From assembly GCF_900102505.1 (NCBI RefSeq), contig NZ_FMVT01000002.1, positions 186,001 through 250,000 on the forward strand: DNA of 64,000 bases. Reading direction: 5' to 3'. The notes below the pieces were generated by a model, which ran no database searches, was not told where the DNA came from, and saw nothing but the letters and a program-made list of their open reading frames with translations. Position numbers and translations under genes: made by a program. Shown here piece by piece: positions 7,899 through 15,959 of this stretch. This stretch comes from Paracoccus tibetensis. GTDB lineage: Bacteria > Pseudomonadota > Alphaproteobacteria > Rhodobacterales > Rhodobacteraceae. Numbering within the stretch: position 1 is the stretch's first letter; the number at the start of each line of letters is the position of its first letter.

Positions 7899-8663
7899 AT
7901 GACGGCCACCAATCTGCTGCTCGTAGATCCCAACACGTTTCGCGGTTCGGCATTTGTGGCACTTCTCGCACCATGGGCAGTCCGCTGCGGTGCCGAGCTG
8001 CATGTCGTCCAGGACGTGAGCGAAGCCGCCGACCTCTCCGGTCTCGACATCGCCGCCTGCCTGATCAATGTCGGCGGAATGTCCCTGTCAGATCGGGACG
8101 TCATCCGCACCACGGACGGCTTGCAGGAGCTTTATCCCGACGTTCCCCTGATCATCCTGTCCGATGTCACCGATCCGTTCGAGGTGGACATCGCGCTCGA
8201 CAACAAGTTGCAGGGCTTCATCCCCACGACCATGCCGACGCATGTGGCGCTGGCGGCCGTCCAGTTCATCCTGAACGGCGGCACCTACCATCCCCATGCG
8301 CTGCCGGTGAACCGCCCGGCGGCAGCCCGCACCCTCGGGACGCAGCGCGGGTGCAGCGCGGATGTCCGACCTCCGGTCGAGCAGGATGGACATGAGCCGG
8401 CGACGAACCTCGTGCCGCTGAAGAAGATGCGCCACGTCGAGGTGCTCCGCTACCTTGCGCAGGGCGAGACCAACAAGGAGATCGCACGGCGCCTGAAGCT
8501 GACCGAGGCGACGGTCAAGGTCTATGTCCGCGAGCTGATGCACCACTTCGGCGCCAAGAACAGGATGCAGGTCGCGCTGCATGCCCTGGCGATCGACCCG
8601 GTGGACCCGCCGCACGCCCCGGCGCAGGCGAACGGCACGGTGGCGTCCCAGATGCACCTGTGA
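7899..8663 (+). CDS. Orphan LuxR/CsgD-like transcriptional regulator with phosphoacceptor-less receiver
   Basis: The product is 254 residues. The N-terminal half looks like a receiver fold (NLLLVDPNTFRGSAFVALL, then VPLIILSD, then LQGFIPTTM), but the position that normally holds the phosphorylated Asp reads CLINVGG, with Asn57. The C-terminal part (about 170-235) is a GerE/LuxR helix-turn-helix (EVLRYLAQGETNKEIARRLKLTEATVKVYVRELMHHFGAKNR). There is no neighbouring histidine kinase. The combination resembles CsgD/VpsT-type biofilm regulators, which do not rely on phosphorylation; the VpsT c-di-GMP motif W-[FLM]-[TS]-R is absent. Its place between the pel operon and the secreted deacetylase cluster suggests it controls both, which is inference. 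Confidence 0.82.
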   Translation: MTATNLLLVDPNTFRGSAFVALLAPWAVRCGAELHVVQDVSEAADLSGLDIAACLINVGGMSLSDRDVIRTTDGLQELYPDVPLIILSDVTDPFEVDIALDNKLQGFIPTTMPTHVALAAVQFILNGGTYHPHALPVNRPAAARTLGTQRGCSADVRPPVEQDGHEPATNLVPLKKMRHVEVLRYLAQGETNKEIARRLKLTEATVKVYVRELMHHFGAKNRMQVALHALAIDPVDPPHAPAQANGTVASQMHL

Positions 8664-8734
8664 TCGGGCGCAGCCGGCATCGTCAGCACGCATGGCCATG
8701 GGCCTGACCTGCTAGCCGCAATGCCGGTTATGGT

Positions 8735-8748
8735 GCTACAGCTGTAGC
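8735..8748. promoter_or_regulatory. Perfect 14-bp palindrome, candidate operator
   Basis: GCTACAGCTGTAGC is a perfect 14-base palindrome, 22 bases before the GH114-like gene. It is not followed by a T-run, so it looks more like a protein-binding site than a terminator. The binding protein is unknown. Confidence 0.4.
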
Positions 8749-8770
8749 GTCGTGCCTTCGAGGGCTCCCG

Positions 8771-9658
8771 ATGGACCTGCCCTATCTCTACCAGCTGCAA
8801 CATGCCGACTACCAATCGCTGGAAGCCGCCGCGTTCCGCGTCGCCGTCGTCGATCCGGACGACACCGGCCTGACCGCGGACCAGATCCTCGATCTGCGCG
8901 AGAGGCAGGGGAAGATCCTCTACGCCTATACCAGCATCGGCGAGGCCGAGGACTACCGCGGCTACTGGCAGCCAGAGTGGCGCCTCTCACCGCCGGACTT
9001 CCTGCTGGCCGAGAACCCCGAATGGGAGGGGAACTACCGCGTCGCCTTCTGGGCGCCGGAATGGCGGGACATCGTCCTCGGCCGTGTCGATGACACGGTG
9101 GCGGCCGGCTATGACGGCGTCTACCTCGACATCGTCGACGGCTACGAGGCCGAGGAGGTGGTTCGGGCCTATCCCGGAACCTCGGCCGCGTTGCGCCAGG
9201 AGATGGTGGACTTCGTCACCCTGATCTCGGCGCGGGCGAAGGCCGCCGACCCGGACTTCGCCATCATCCCGCAGAACGCCGTCGGGCTGCTGTCGGTGGA
9301 GGAAAGCAGCCTCGGGTCCGGCCCGAACCTCGGCTATCTCGCGGCGATCGACGGGATCGGCGTCGAGGATCTCTGGTACGATGGCGACGCGCCGGCGGGT
9401 TGGACGCCGGGCGATCTGGAGATGATCGGCATCGCGCAGCGGGCCGGGAAGTTCGTCCTCGCGACGTCCTACCCCGCGCAGGAGGCGGCGCAGCGCGACT
9501 TCATCGACAAGGCGCTGGCTGCGGGCCTCGTTCCCTTCGTCGCCGATCGCCAGCTGACCGGCACCATTGATCCGGTCAATCTCGGGCTTCGGGAACGCAT
9601 GGCGGGTCGCGACATCGTCGCGCCCTGGAATGACGGCCGCCGCCCGACCCGTCGGTGA
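8771..9658 (+). CDS. GH114-like (endo-alpha-1,4-polygalactosaminidase/TM1410-type) glycoside hydrolase
   Basis: The product is 295 residues, the size of a single TIM-barrel domain. Family-typical features are the start PYLYQLQHADYQSLEAAAF, VAVVDPDDTGLTADQI, ILYAYTSIGEAEDYR, the W-P-E-W-R-type strand (WAPEWRDIVLGRVD) and AGYDGVYLDIVDGYE, which is the hallmark of the GH114/TM1410 group. The same fold forms the N-terminal hydrolase domain of PelA, which cleaves Pel. No signal peptide is present at this start, so export is unexplained unless it uses a non-Sec route or acts inside the cell. The RBS is weak (GAGGG, 8759-8763). It stands alone between a LuxR regulator and the RTX deacetylase, on the same strand. 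Confidence 0.8.
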   Translation: MDLPYLYQLQHADYQSLEAAAFRVAVVDPDDTGLTADQILDLRERQGKILYAYTSIGEAEDYRGYWQPEWRLSPPDFLLAENPEWEGNYRVAFWAPEWRDIVLGRVDDTVAAGYDGVYLDIVDGYEAEEVVRAYPGTSAALRQEMVDFVTLISARAKAADPDFAIIPQNAVGLLSVEESSLGSGPNLGYLAAIDGIGVEDLWYDGDAPAGWTPGDLEMIGIAQRAGKFVLATSYPAQEAAQRDFIDKALAAGLVPFVADRQLTGTIDPVNLGLRERMAGRDIVAPWNDGRRPTRR

Positions 9659-9835
9659 TGGCCGCAGCACCGCCGTTCTCGCTTGGACGGACTCAACCTT
9701 CGGCGCGGTATACCAACAGCTAACCACCCAAAGATAGGTTGCGACCTGCCCCCCTCCCCGGGCGATATCGGATCAGGTTCCGGTCATGCCCGACAGGCCG
9801 GCGAACTCTCCGATGACGAGATGGGGGTGCTTTCC

Positions 9836-12800
9836 ATGCCGACTCTGACTGGTTCGATCAGCGACTTCCCGAGCGGCGCACGGCTGGACCGACCGGGCCA
9901 GGGCGCCGAGGGCTATGCCCTCTACGGCTACAAGGACGGCGACATCTACGTCTTCGCGTTCCAGGCGGACGCGCAGGCCATCGGCGCGGGCACCACGCTG
10001 TGGCTGGACGCGGACAAGAACCGCAGCACCGGCTATCAGATCTGGGGCTTCACCGGCGGCGCCGAGTTCAATGTCGACGTGGGCGCAGACGGCATCCCGC
10101 GGCTCTACACCGGGGATGCAGGCAGCGCCTTCGTGTCGAACATCGACTATATGTATTCGGCGGACGGGCGCGTGCTGCAACTCGCCATCCCGGCCAGTCT
10201 GATCGGCGGCGCGCCCGAGGTGCGGGTCTTCGCTGACGTGAACAACCAGGTCTTCCTGCCGAACAGCTACGCCAATATCGACATCTTCGTGGGCGGCGAG
10301 TCCGCGCCGCCGATCACGGTGGACGGCAAGGTTCTGGACGGCCGCATTGGCGAATGGACGGCCGCCATGCGCCTCGACACGCCCGCGACCGGCACGCCGG
10401 GCTTCGCGCTCTACGGCGACAAGGGCGAGACCAGCTTCCAGTTCGCGATCACCTCCGAGACGGCGCGCATCGGCGCCGGCACCACGATCTGGCTCGACAC
10501 GGACACGAACCGCGCCACGGGCCACCAGATCTTCGGCTTCACGGGGGGCGCGGAATACAACGTCAACTTCGCCGCCGACGGGACGGCCGCGCTCTATCGC
10601 GGCGGCGCCGGCCAGACCTTCGTCGCCAATATCGACTACCGCCTCTCGCCGGACGGGCGGGTGCTGGAGTTGGCCATCGACAAGGCGCTGCTGGGCGGGA
10701 CCGAGCGCGTGCGCGTCTATGCCGACGTGAACGACCAGGTCTTCATCCCCAACGACTACGCCAACGTGAACCTTTTCGTCGGGGCCCAGGTGGTGACGCC
10801 GGCGGTGGACAGCCCTGCCCTCAGGATCGGCATCGTCTTCTCCGAGACGACGGCCGCGAACTTCTACGCCGAGACCTCGTATCACCAGCTGATCATGTCG
10901 GCGCAGAACCAGGCGATCCAGGCAGGCATCCCCTTCGATCTGCTGTCCGAGCAGGACCTGAAGAACACCGCAAGCCTTGCCAACTACGACGTGCTGGTCT
11001 TTCCCGGCTTCTCGCATGTGCGCTCGGCGGACCTGGTCGAGATCACCGAGTCGTTGGCGGCCGCGCAGCGCGCCTACGGGATCGGCTTCGTCGCGGCGGG
11101 CAACTTCCTGACGAACACCGAGACCGGCGAGCCGATCGCGGGCGACAGCTACGCCCGGATGAAGACGCTGCTCGGCGTGACGCTGGAGGGCTTTGGCGAG
11201 ACGGCGGGCATCGGGATCGAGGCGAGGGGCGGCACGAACCCCATCCTCGACAGCTACGGGGCCGGTGAGCGGGTCGGCAACTACACCAACATCTCGTACC
11301 TGAACTTCACCGACGTCACCGGGAACGGGACGGTGCTGTTCGATCAGGTCGTGTCGGCGCCGGGCGGCGGCACCACGCGGGTCGATGGCGTGATCGCCAC
11401 CCAGACTGCGGGCCGCAACGTCCATTTCGCCAGCGACGCGATCATCGGCAACAGCAACATCCTGCAGGACGCGATCGGCTGGATCGCCGCGGACAACCAG
11501 CCGTCCGTCTCGCTGGCGATGACCCGCGGCAACTCGCTGTTCTATTCGCGCAACGACATGGACCAGTCGCAGGAGGCCTATGACGTCATCGACACGCAGC
11601 CCAGCATCTACGACCGGATGCTGCCGATCCTGGAACGGGCCTATGCTGATTTCGGCTTCGTCGGCTCGTATTACGTCAATATCGGCGCGGACAGCCCGGA
11701 CCAGCGGACGGACTGGACGGTCTCGCGCGCCTATTACGACCGCCTGCGCGCCATCGACAGCGAGATCGGCTCGCATTCCTATACGCATCCCCATGACACG
11801 AACCTGCTTTTGCGGGACACGCCCGAGATCCTGGCCCTGATCGCGCGGGTCGATCCGCGCAATCCGAACGCGGTCGACCCCACGACCCTGACCGCCGCCG
11901 AGAAGGAGCTGCTCTTCTCGTCCTACCGCTTCCAGTTCGAGACCTCGCGCGCCATCCTGGAGGCGCGGCTCGGCTATCCGATCACCGGCGCCGCGGTGCC
12001 AGGCATGCCCGAGCGGATCGAGACCACCCGCGAGATCATCAAGTACTACGACTACATCAGCGGCGGCTATTCGGGCACCGGGGCCGGCTATCCCGGCGCC
12101 TTCGGCTTCCTGTCCCCGGCCGAGATGAACCAGGTCTACCTGGCGCCGAACATGTCCTTCGACTTCACCCTGATCGGCTGGCTCGGCCTGACGCCAGACC
12201 AGGCGACGGCGCGGTGGTTGGCGGAATACGAGACGCTGACCGCCCATGCCGACACGCCGATCATCGCCTTCCCCTGGCACGACTACGGGCTGACGAACTG
12301 GGACATCGGCTCGCCGCAGCAGGTCTATACCGAGGAGATGTTCCTGACGATCATCCGCCGGGCCTTCGCGGACGGGACGGAATTCGTGACCGGCGCCGAT
12401 CTGGCCAACCGCATCCGCTCCTTCCAGGCCAGCGCGCTGGAGGCCACGCGCGAGGGCAACATGCTGTCGCTCAGGGTCAACTCGACCGATGCGGGGCGCT
12501 TCGCGCTGGACGTTTCGGACGAGGGGCGCATCCAGTCCGTGGCCAACTGGTATGCCTGGAACGAGAGCAAGGTGTTCCTCGACCGCGATGGCGGGCAGTT
12601 CAACGTCGTTTTGGGGCCGAACGCGGCCGACGTCACGCGGGTGAGCGATCTGCCGCAGCGCGCCGACCTTCTGTCGGTGACGGGCAACGGCACGAACCTG
12701 TCCTTCGCCTTCGAGGGCCGGGGCAGCGCCGCCGTCACCCTCAGGACACAAGGCAGCGACATCGTCCGCATCACCGGCACCGACGAGGGCACGCCCGAGG

Positions 12801-14125
12801 CCGGCGGCAGGGTCGTGCTGAAATACAACGCGGCCGGGCGTCACGACACGGCCGTCACCTATGTCGCGGCCGGGACGGTCGTCACCGCCACGGCGGCGGG
12901 CGACGTGCTGCTGGGCGGGACGGCGAACGACCGGCTGAACGGCGCGGGCGGCGCGGACCACCTTCATGGCGGGGCCGGCAACGACACGATCAGCGGCTTT
13001 GCCGGAGTCGACCGGCTGTTCGGGGGCGCCGGGCGCGACGTCCTCAGCGGCGGACAGGGCAACGACCAGATCTTCGGCGGAGACGGCGACGACCTGATCC
13101 TCTGGACCTGGGGCGACGGCAACGACAGCATCGACGGCGGCGCCGGCACCGACCGCCTGCAGATCGACGGCACCTCGGCGGGCCAGACGATGTCCGCGAC
13201 CTGGAACGGCACGGCCCTGTCGGGACTGACCAACTTCGCCGCCCTGACCTCGGTCGAGGAGTTCCAGCTGAACCTGCAGGGGGGCACCAACACGCTGAGC
13301 TATGCGGCAGGGTCGGCCGGCGTGACGGTGAACCTGACCGCAGGCACGGCCTCGGGCTTCGTCTCGATCGCCAACATCGCGAACGTGAACGGCGGCAACG
13401 GCGCCGACGTGCTGACCGCAAGCGACCGGGCGAACGTGCTGAACGGCGGCGCCGGCGACGACCGGCTGATCGCGACGGTGGACAACGTGCGCGACACCTT
13501 CGACGGCGGGGCCGGGACGGACATCCTGGACCTGTCCGCCTATGCCAGCAACCTGACGGTCAACATGTCCTCGAGCACGGTCACCATCGGCGGCACCGGC
13601 TCGAATCAGGGGCAGTCGGACATCGCCCTCAACATCGAGACCTTCGTCTTCGGCTCGGGCGCGGACAGCGCGACCGGCAACGCCTCGGCCAACCGCTTCG
13701 TCGGCGGCGCCGGCAACGACACGCTGAGCGGCCTCGGCGGCAACGACACGCTGGAGGGCGGCGCCGGGAACGACAGGCTGATCGGCGGCGCCGGCACGGA
13801 CGTGCTGATCGGGGGGACGGGCGACGACCGCTTCGTCTTCAACTCGATCAGCGACAGCTCGGTCTCGGCCCCGGACGTCATCATGGACTTCCAGGGGGCG
13901 GGCGTGACCGGAGGAGATGTCATCGACCTCAGCGGGATGTCGCTTCTGCCGTTCCTCTGGATGGGGTCGTCCAACTTCATCTTCGGGTTGGGGAACCAGG
14001 TCAGGGCGTTCAACAACGGGACGGACACGTTCGTCCACATCAACACGAACCTCGACACCTCGCCCGAGGCCGTGATCCGGCTCGCCGGCGTCCACAACCT
14101 GAGCGCGGGCGATTTCATCCTCTGA
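9836..14125 (+). CDS. RTX-type secreted polysaccharide deacetylase with two DOMON/CBM9-like repeats
   Basis: I chose ATG 9836 (MPTLTGSISDFPSG; GGGGG 10 bases upstream); the frame is open from 9683 and ATG 9821 is an alternative. The product is 1429 residues with no Sec signal. Residues 1-150 and 160-318 are two near-identical beta-rich repeats (YALYG, then GAGTT.WLD.D.NR.TG, ending in ADVN.QVF.PN) of DOMON/CBM9 type. Residues 328-558 are a Rossmann/amidotransferase-like domain (YDVLVFPGF). Residues 558-860 are a NodB-like deacetylase related to PelA: RNDMDQS with D574/D576, HSYTH with H647 and H651, and FPWHDYG later. RTX nonapeptides (GGAGNDTI type) form three blocks near 1034-1111, 1185-1238 and 1278-1338. 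The last 90 residues resemble a serralysin-type secretion signal ending in FIL. Type I secretion genes follow directly. Confidence 0.9.
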   Translation: MPTLTGSISDFPSGARLDRPGQGAEGYALYGYKDGDIYVFAFQADAQAIGAGTTLWLDADKNRSTGYQIWGFTGGAEFNVDVGADGIPRLYTGDAGSAFVSNIDYMYSADGRVLQLAIPASLIGGAPEVRVFADVNNQVFLPNSYANIDIFVGGESAPPITVDGKVLDGRIGEWTAAMRLDTPATGTPGFALYGDKGETSFQFAITSETARIGAGTTIWLDTDTNRATGHQIFGFTGGAEYNVNFAADGTAALYRGGAGQTFVANIDYRLSPDGRVLELAIDKALLGGTERVRVYADVNDQVFIPNDYANVNLFVGAQVVTPAVDSPALRIGIVFSETTAANFYAETSYHQLIMSAQNQAIQAGIPFDLLSEQDLKNTASLANYDVLVFPGFSHVRSADLVEITESLAAAQRAYGIGFVAAGNFLTNTETGEPIAGDSYARMKTLLGVTLEGFGETAGIGIEARGGTNPILDSYGAGERVGNYTNISYLNFTDVTGNGTVLFDQVVSAPGGGTTRVDGVIATQTAGRNVHFASDAIIGNSNILQDAIGWIAADNQPSVSLAMTRGNSLFYSRNDMDQSQEAYDVIDTQPSIYDRMLPILERAYADFGFVGSYYVNIGADSPDQRTDWTVSRAYYDRLRAIDSEIGSHSYTHPHDTNLLLRDTPEILALIARVDPRNPNAVDPTTLTAAEKELLFSSYRFQFETSRAILEARLGYPITGAAVPGMPERIETTREIIKYYDYISGGYSGTGAGYPGAFGFLSPAEMNQVYLAPNMSFDFTLIGWLGLTPDQATARWLAEYETLTAHADTPIIAFPWHDYGLTNWDIGSPQQVYTEEMFLTIIRRAFADGTEFVTGADLANRIRSFQASALEATREGNMLSLRVNSTDAGRFALDVSDEGRIQSVANWYAWNESKVFLDRDGGQFNVVLGPNAADVTRVSDLPQRADLLSVTGNGTNLSFAFEGRGSAAVTLRTQGSDIVRITGTDEGTPEAGGRVVLKYNAAGRHDTAVTYVAAGTVVTATAAGDVLLGGTANDRLNGAGGADHLHGGAGNDTISGFAGVDRLFGGAGRDVLSGGQGNDQIFGGDGDDLILWTWGDGNDSIDGGAGTDRLQIDGTSAGQTMSATWNGTALSGLTNFAALTSVEEFQLNLQGGTNTLSYAAGSAGVTVNLTAGTASGFVSIANIANVNGGNGADVLTASDRANVLNGGAGDDRLIATVDNVRDTFDGGAGTDILDLSAYASNLTVNMSSSTVTIGGTGSNQGQSDIALNIETFVFGSGADSATGNASANRFVGGAGNDTLSGLGGNDTLEGGAGNDRLIGGAGTDVLIGGTGDDRFVFNSISDSSVSAPDVIMDFQGAGVTGGDVIDLSGMSLLPFLWMGSSNFIFGLGNQVRAFNNGTDTFVHINTNLDTSPEAVIRLAGVHNLSAGDFIL

Positions 14126-14157
14126 GCCGCGCCTCGGCGGACCGCTGCGCCCTTTCA

Positions 14158-14181
14158 GGGCGGGGATCATCGCCCCCGCCC
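14158..14181 (+). terminator. Intercistronic hairpin between RTX cargo and its transporter
   Basis: GGGCGGGG at 14158-14165 pairs perfectly with CCCCGCCC at 14174-14181, giving an 8-bp GC stem with an 8-base loop, followed by GTTTCTCCC. It lies between the cargo stop and the ABC transporter start. Such stems often lower expression of the exporter relative to the cargo by partial termination or by protecting the upstream mRNA. Confidence 0.5.
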
Positions 14182-14207
14182 GTTTCTCCCACCTCGAAGG
14201 CCGTGCC

Positions 14208-15959
14208 ATGACACAGTTCCCGCTTCCGCATGATGGCGCCAAGGAGATGAAGCTGGCGCGCGATGTCGGCTGGCGGCTGCTGGTTCCGGTCGCCATCTTC
14301 TCGATGGTGGTGAACCTGCTGATGCTCACCGGGCCGCTGTTCATGCTGCAGGTCTACGACCGCGTGCTGGCCTCGCGCAGCGTCGCGACGCTGACGGCCC
14401 TCTTCGTGTTGATCATCTTCCTCTTCCTGCTGATGGGCGTGCTGGACCTGATCCGCAGCCGCGTGATGCAGCGCCTCTCGGCCCGCTACCAAGACCGGAT
14501 GGAGGCGCGGGTCTTCAACGCCTCGCTGCGCGAGGGCGCGCTCTCTGGGCAGGAGGCCGCCGCGACCACGGGCGGGATGCGCGATCTGGACGCGGTGCAG
14601 CGGCTGATCGGCGCGCCCGCCGCGATGGCCTTCTTCGACCTGCCCTGGACCCCGATCTTCCTCGCCTGCGTCTACGTCTTCCACCCCCTGCTGGGCGTCG
14701 TCGCCACGGCCGGCGGGGCGATCCTCGTCGGCGCCACGATCCTGAACCGCGTCCTGACCCGCGACCCCCTGCGCGGCTCGGCGCGGGCGGGGGCAGAGGC
14801 CCAGAGGATGATCGACCTCTACAGCACCGAGGGCGAGGTGATCAGCGCCCTCGGCATGCGCGGCGCCACCTTCGCGCGCTGGCGCCGCGCGCGCGCCGAG
14901 GCGCAGGCCGACACGGTCCGCGCGGGCGACATGTCCGCGGGCTTCAGCGTCTTCTCGCGCGGCTTCCGGCTGTTCCTGCAAAGCGCGATGCTTGCCGCGG
15001 GCGCCTGGCTGGTCCTGCGCCACGAGCTGACGCCGGGCGCGATGATCGCCAGCTCGATCATGATGGGCCGCGCGCTGGCCCCGGTGGACCAGCTGGTCGG
15101 CGGCTGGCCGATGGTGCAGGCCGCGCAGGACAGTTGGGCGCGGCTGGCGGGCCTTCTGTCCCGCAACCCGCCCGAGGCCGCGCCGACCGCCCTGCCGCGC
15201 CCCGAGGCCCGGCTCGAGGTCACGAACCTCTTGGTCGCGCCGCCGGGCACGAATGTCGCGACGCTGCGCGGGGTCAGCTTCAGCATCCCGCTGGGCACGG
15301 CACTCGGCGTCATCGGCCCATCTGGCGCCGGCAAGTCCACCTTGGCGCGGGCGCTGATCAACGCCTGGCCCGCCGGCGCCGGGACCATCCGCATCGGCGG
15401 GGCGACGCTGAACCAGTTCCAGCCGGACGTGCTGGGCGCGCTGATCGGCTACCTGCCGCAGCAGGTCACCCTGTTCGACGGCACGATCGCCCAGAACATC
15501 GCCCGCCTCGCCGAGGCGCCCGACCCCGAGCGCGTCGTCGCCGCCGCCCGCGCCGCCGCCGCGCATCAGATGATCCTCGGCCTGCCGCAGGGCTACGACA
15601 CCCGCATCAGCCAGACCGCCGGGCGGCTGTCGGGCGGGCAGATCCAGCGCATCGGGCTGGCCCGCGCGCTCTATCCCGACCCGGTGCTGCTGGTCCTCGA
15701 CGAGCCGAACTCGAACCTCGACAACGAGGGCTCGGAGGCGCTGAACCAGGCCATCCGCGCGGTCAAGTCCCGCGGCGGCGCCGTCGCCATCATGGCCCAC
15801 CGGCCGGCCGCCATTTCCGAATGCGAGAACCTCCTGGTCCTGGAACAGGGCCAGAGGCGCGCCTTCGGTCCGCGTGATCAGGTCCTTCAAGAGATGGTCA
15901 AGAACTCGGCGAGTATCCTGCGCACCCACACCGCCGGGCAGAAGGGAGGTGTCGCATGA
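14208..15959 (+). CDS. Type I secretion system permease/ATPase (PrtD family)
   Basis: The 583-residue product is an ABC half-transporter with fused membrane and ATPase parts, as in PrtD/AprD exporters of RTX proteins. Membrane helices are visible near residues 22-45 (LLVPVAIFSMVVNLLMLTGPLFML), 60-85, 135-175 and 245-300. The ATPase has Walker A GPSGAGKST (370-378), signature LSGGQ (474-478) and Walker B VLLVLDEPNSNLD. There is no N-terminal C39 peptidase domain, which fits a cargo carrying an uncleaved C-terminal signal. Its ATGA overlap with the next gene ties it to the membrane-fusion partner, and the RTX deacetylase immediately upstream is the obvious substrate. Confidence 0.94.
   Translation: MTQFPLPHDGAKEMKLARDVGWRLLVPVAIFSMVVNLLMLTGPLFMLQVYDRVLASRSVATLTALFVLIIFLFLLMGVLDLIRSRVMQRLSARYQDRMEARVFNASLREGALSGQEAAATTGGMRDLDAVQRLIGAPAAMAFFDLPWTPIFLACVYVFHPLLGVVATAGGAILVGATILNRVLTRDPLRGSARAGAEAQRMIDLYSTEGEVISALGMRGATFARWRRARAEAQADTVRAGDMSAGFSVFSRGFRLFLQSAMLAAGAWLVLRHELTPGAMIASSIMMGRALAPVDQLVGGWPMVQAAQDSWARLAGLLSRNPPEAAPTALPRPEARLEVTNLLVAPPGTNVATLRGVSFSIPLGTALGVIGPSGAGKSTLARALINAWPAGAGTIRIGGATLNQFQPDVLGALIGYLPQQVTLFDGTIAQNIARLAEAPDPERVVAAARAAAAHQMILGLPQGYDTRISQTAGRLSGGQIQRIGLARALYPDPVLLVLDEPNSNLDNEGSEALNQAIRAVKSRGGAVAIMAHRPAAISECENLLVLEQGQRRAFGPRDQVLQEMVKNSASILRTHTAGQKGGVA

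Noticed and set aside
12937..13860. Tandem DNA repeats that might be a CRISPR-like or satellite array
   Set aside because: They encode GGxGxDxx RTX nonapeptides in frame, so the repeats are explained by the protein.
9773..14344. Very long open frame (about 1520 codons) antisense to the RTX deacetylase
   Set aside because: It mirrors the G/C-rich third positions of the real gene. Its translation is Arg/Gly/Val/Asp-rich and repetitive with no recognisable domain.
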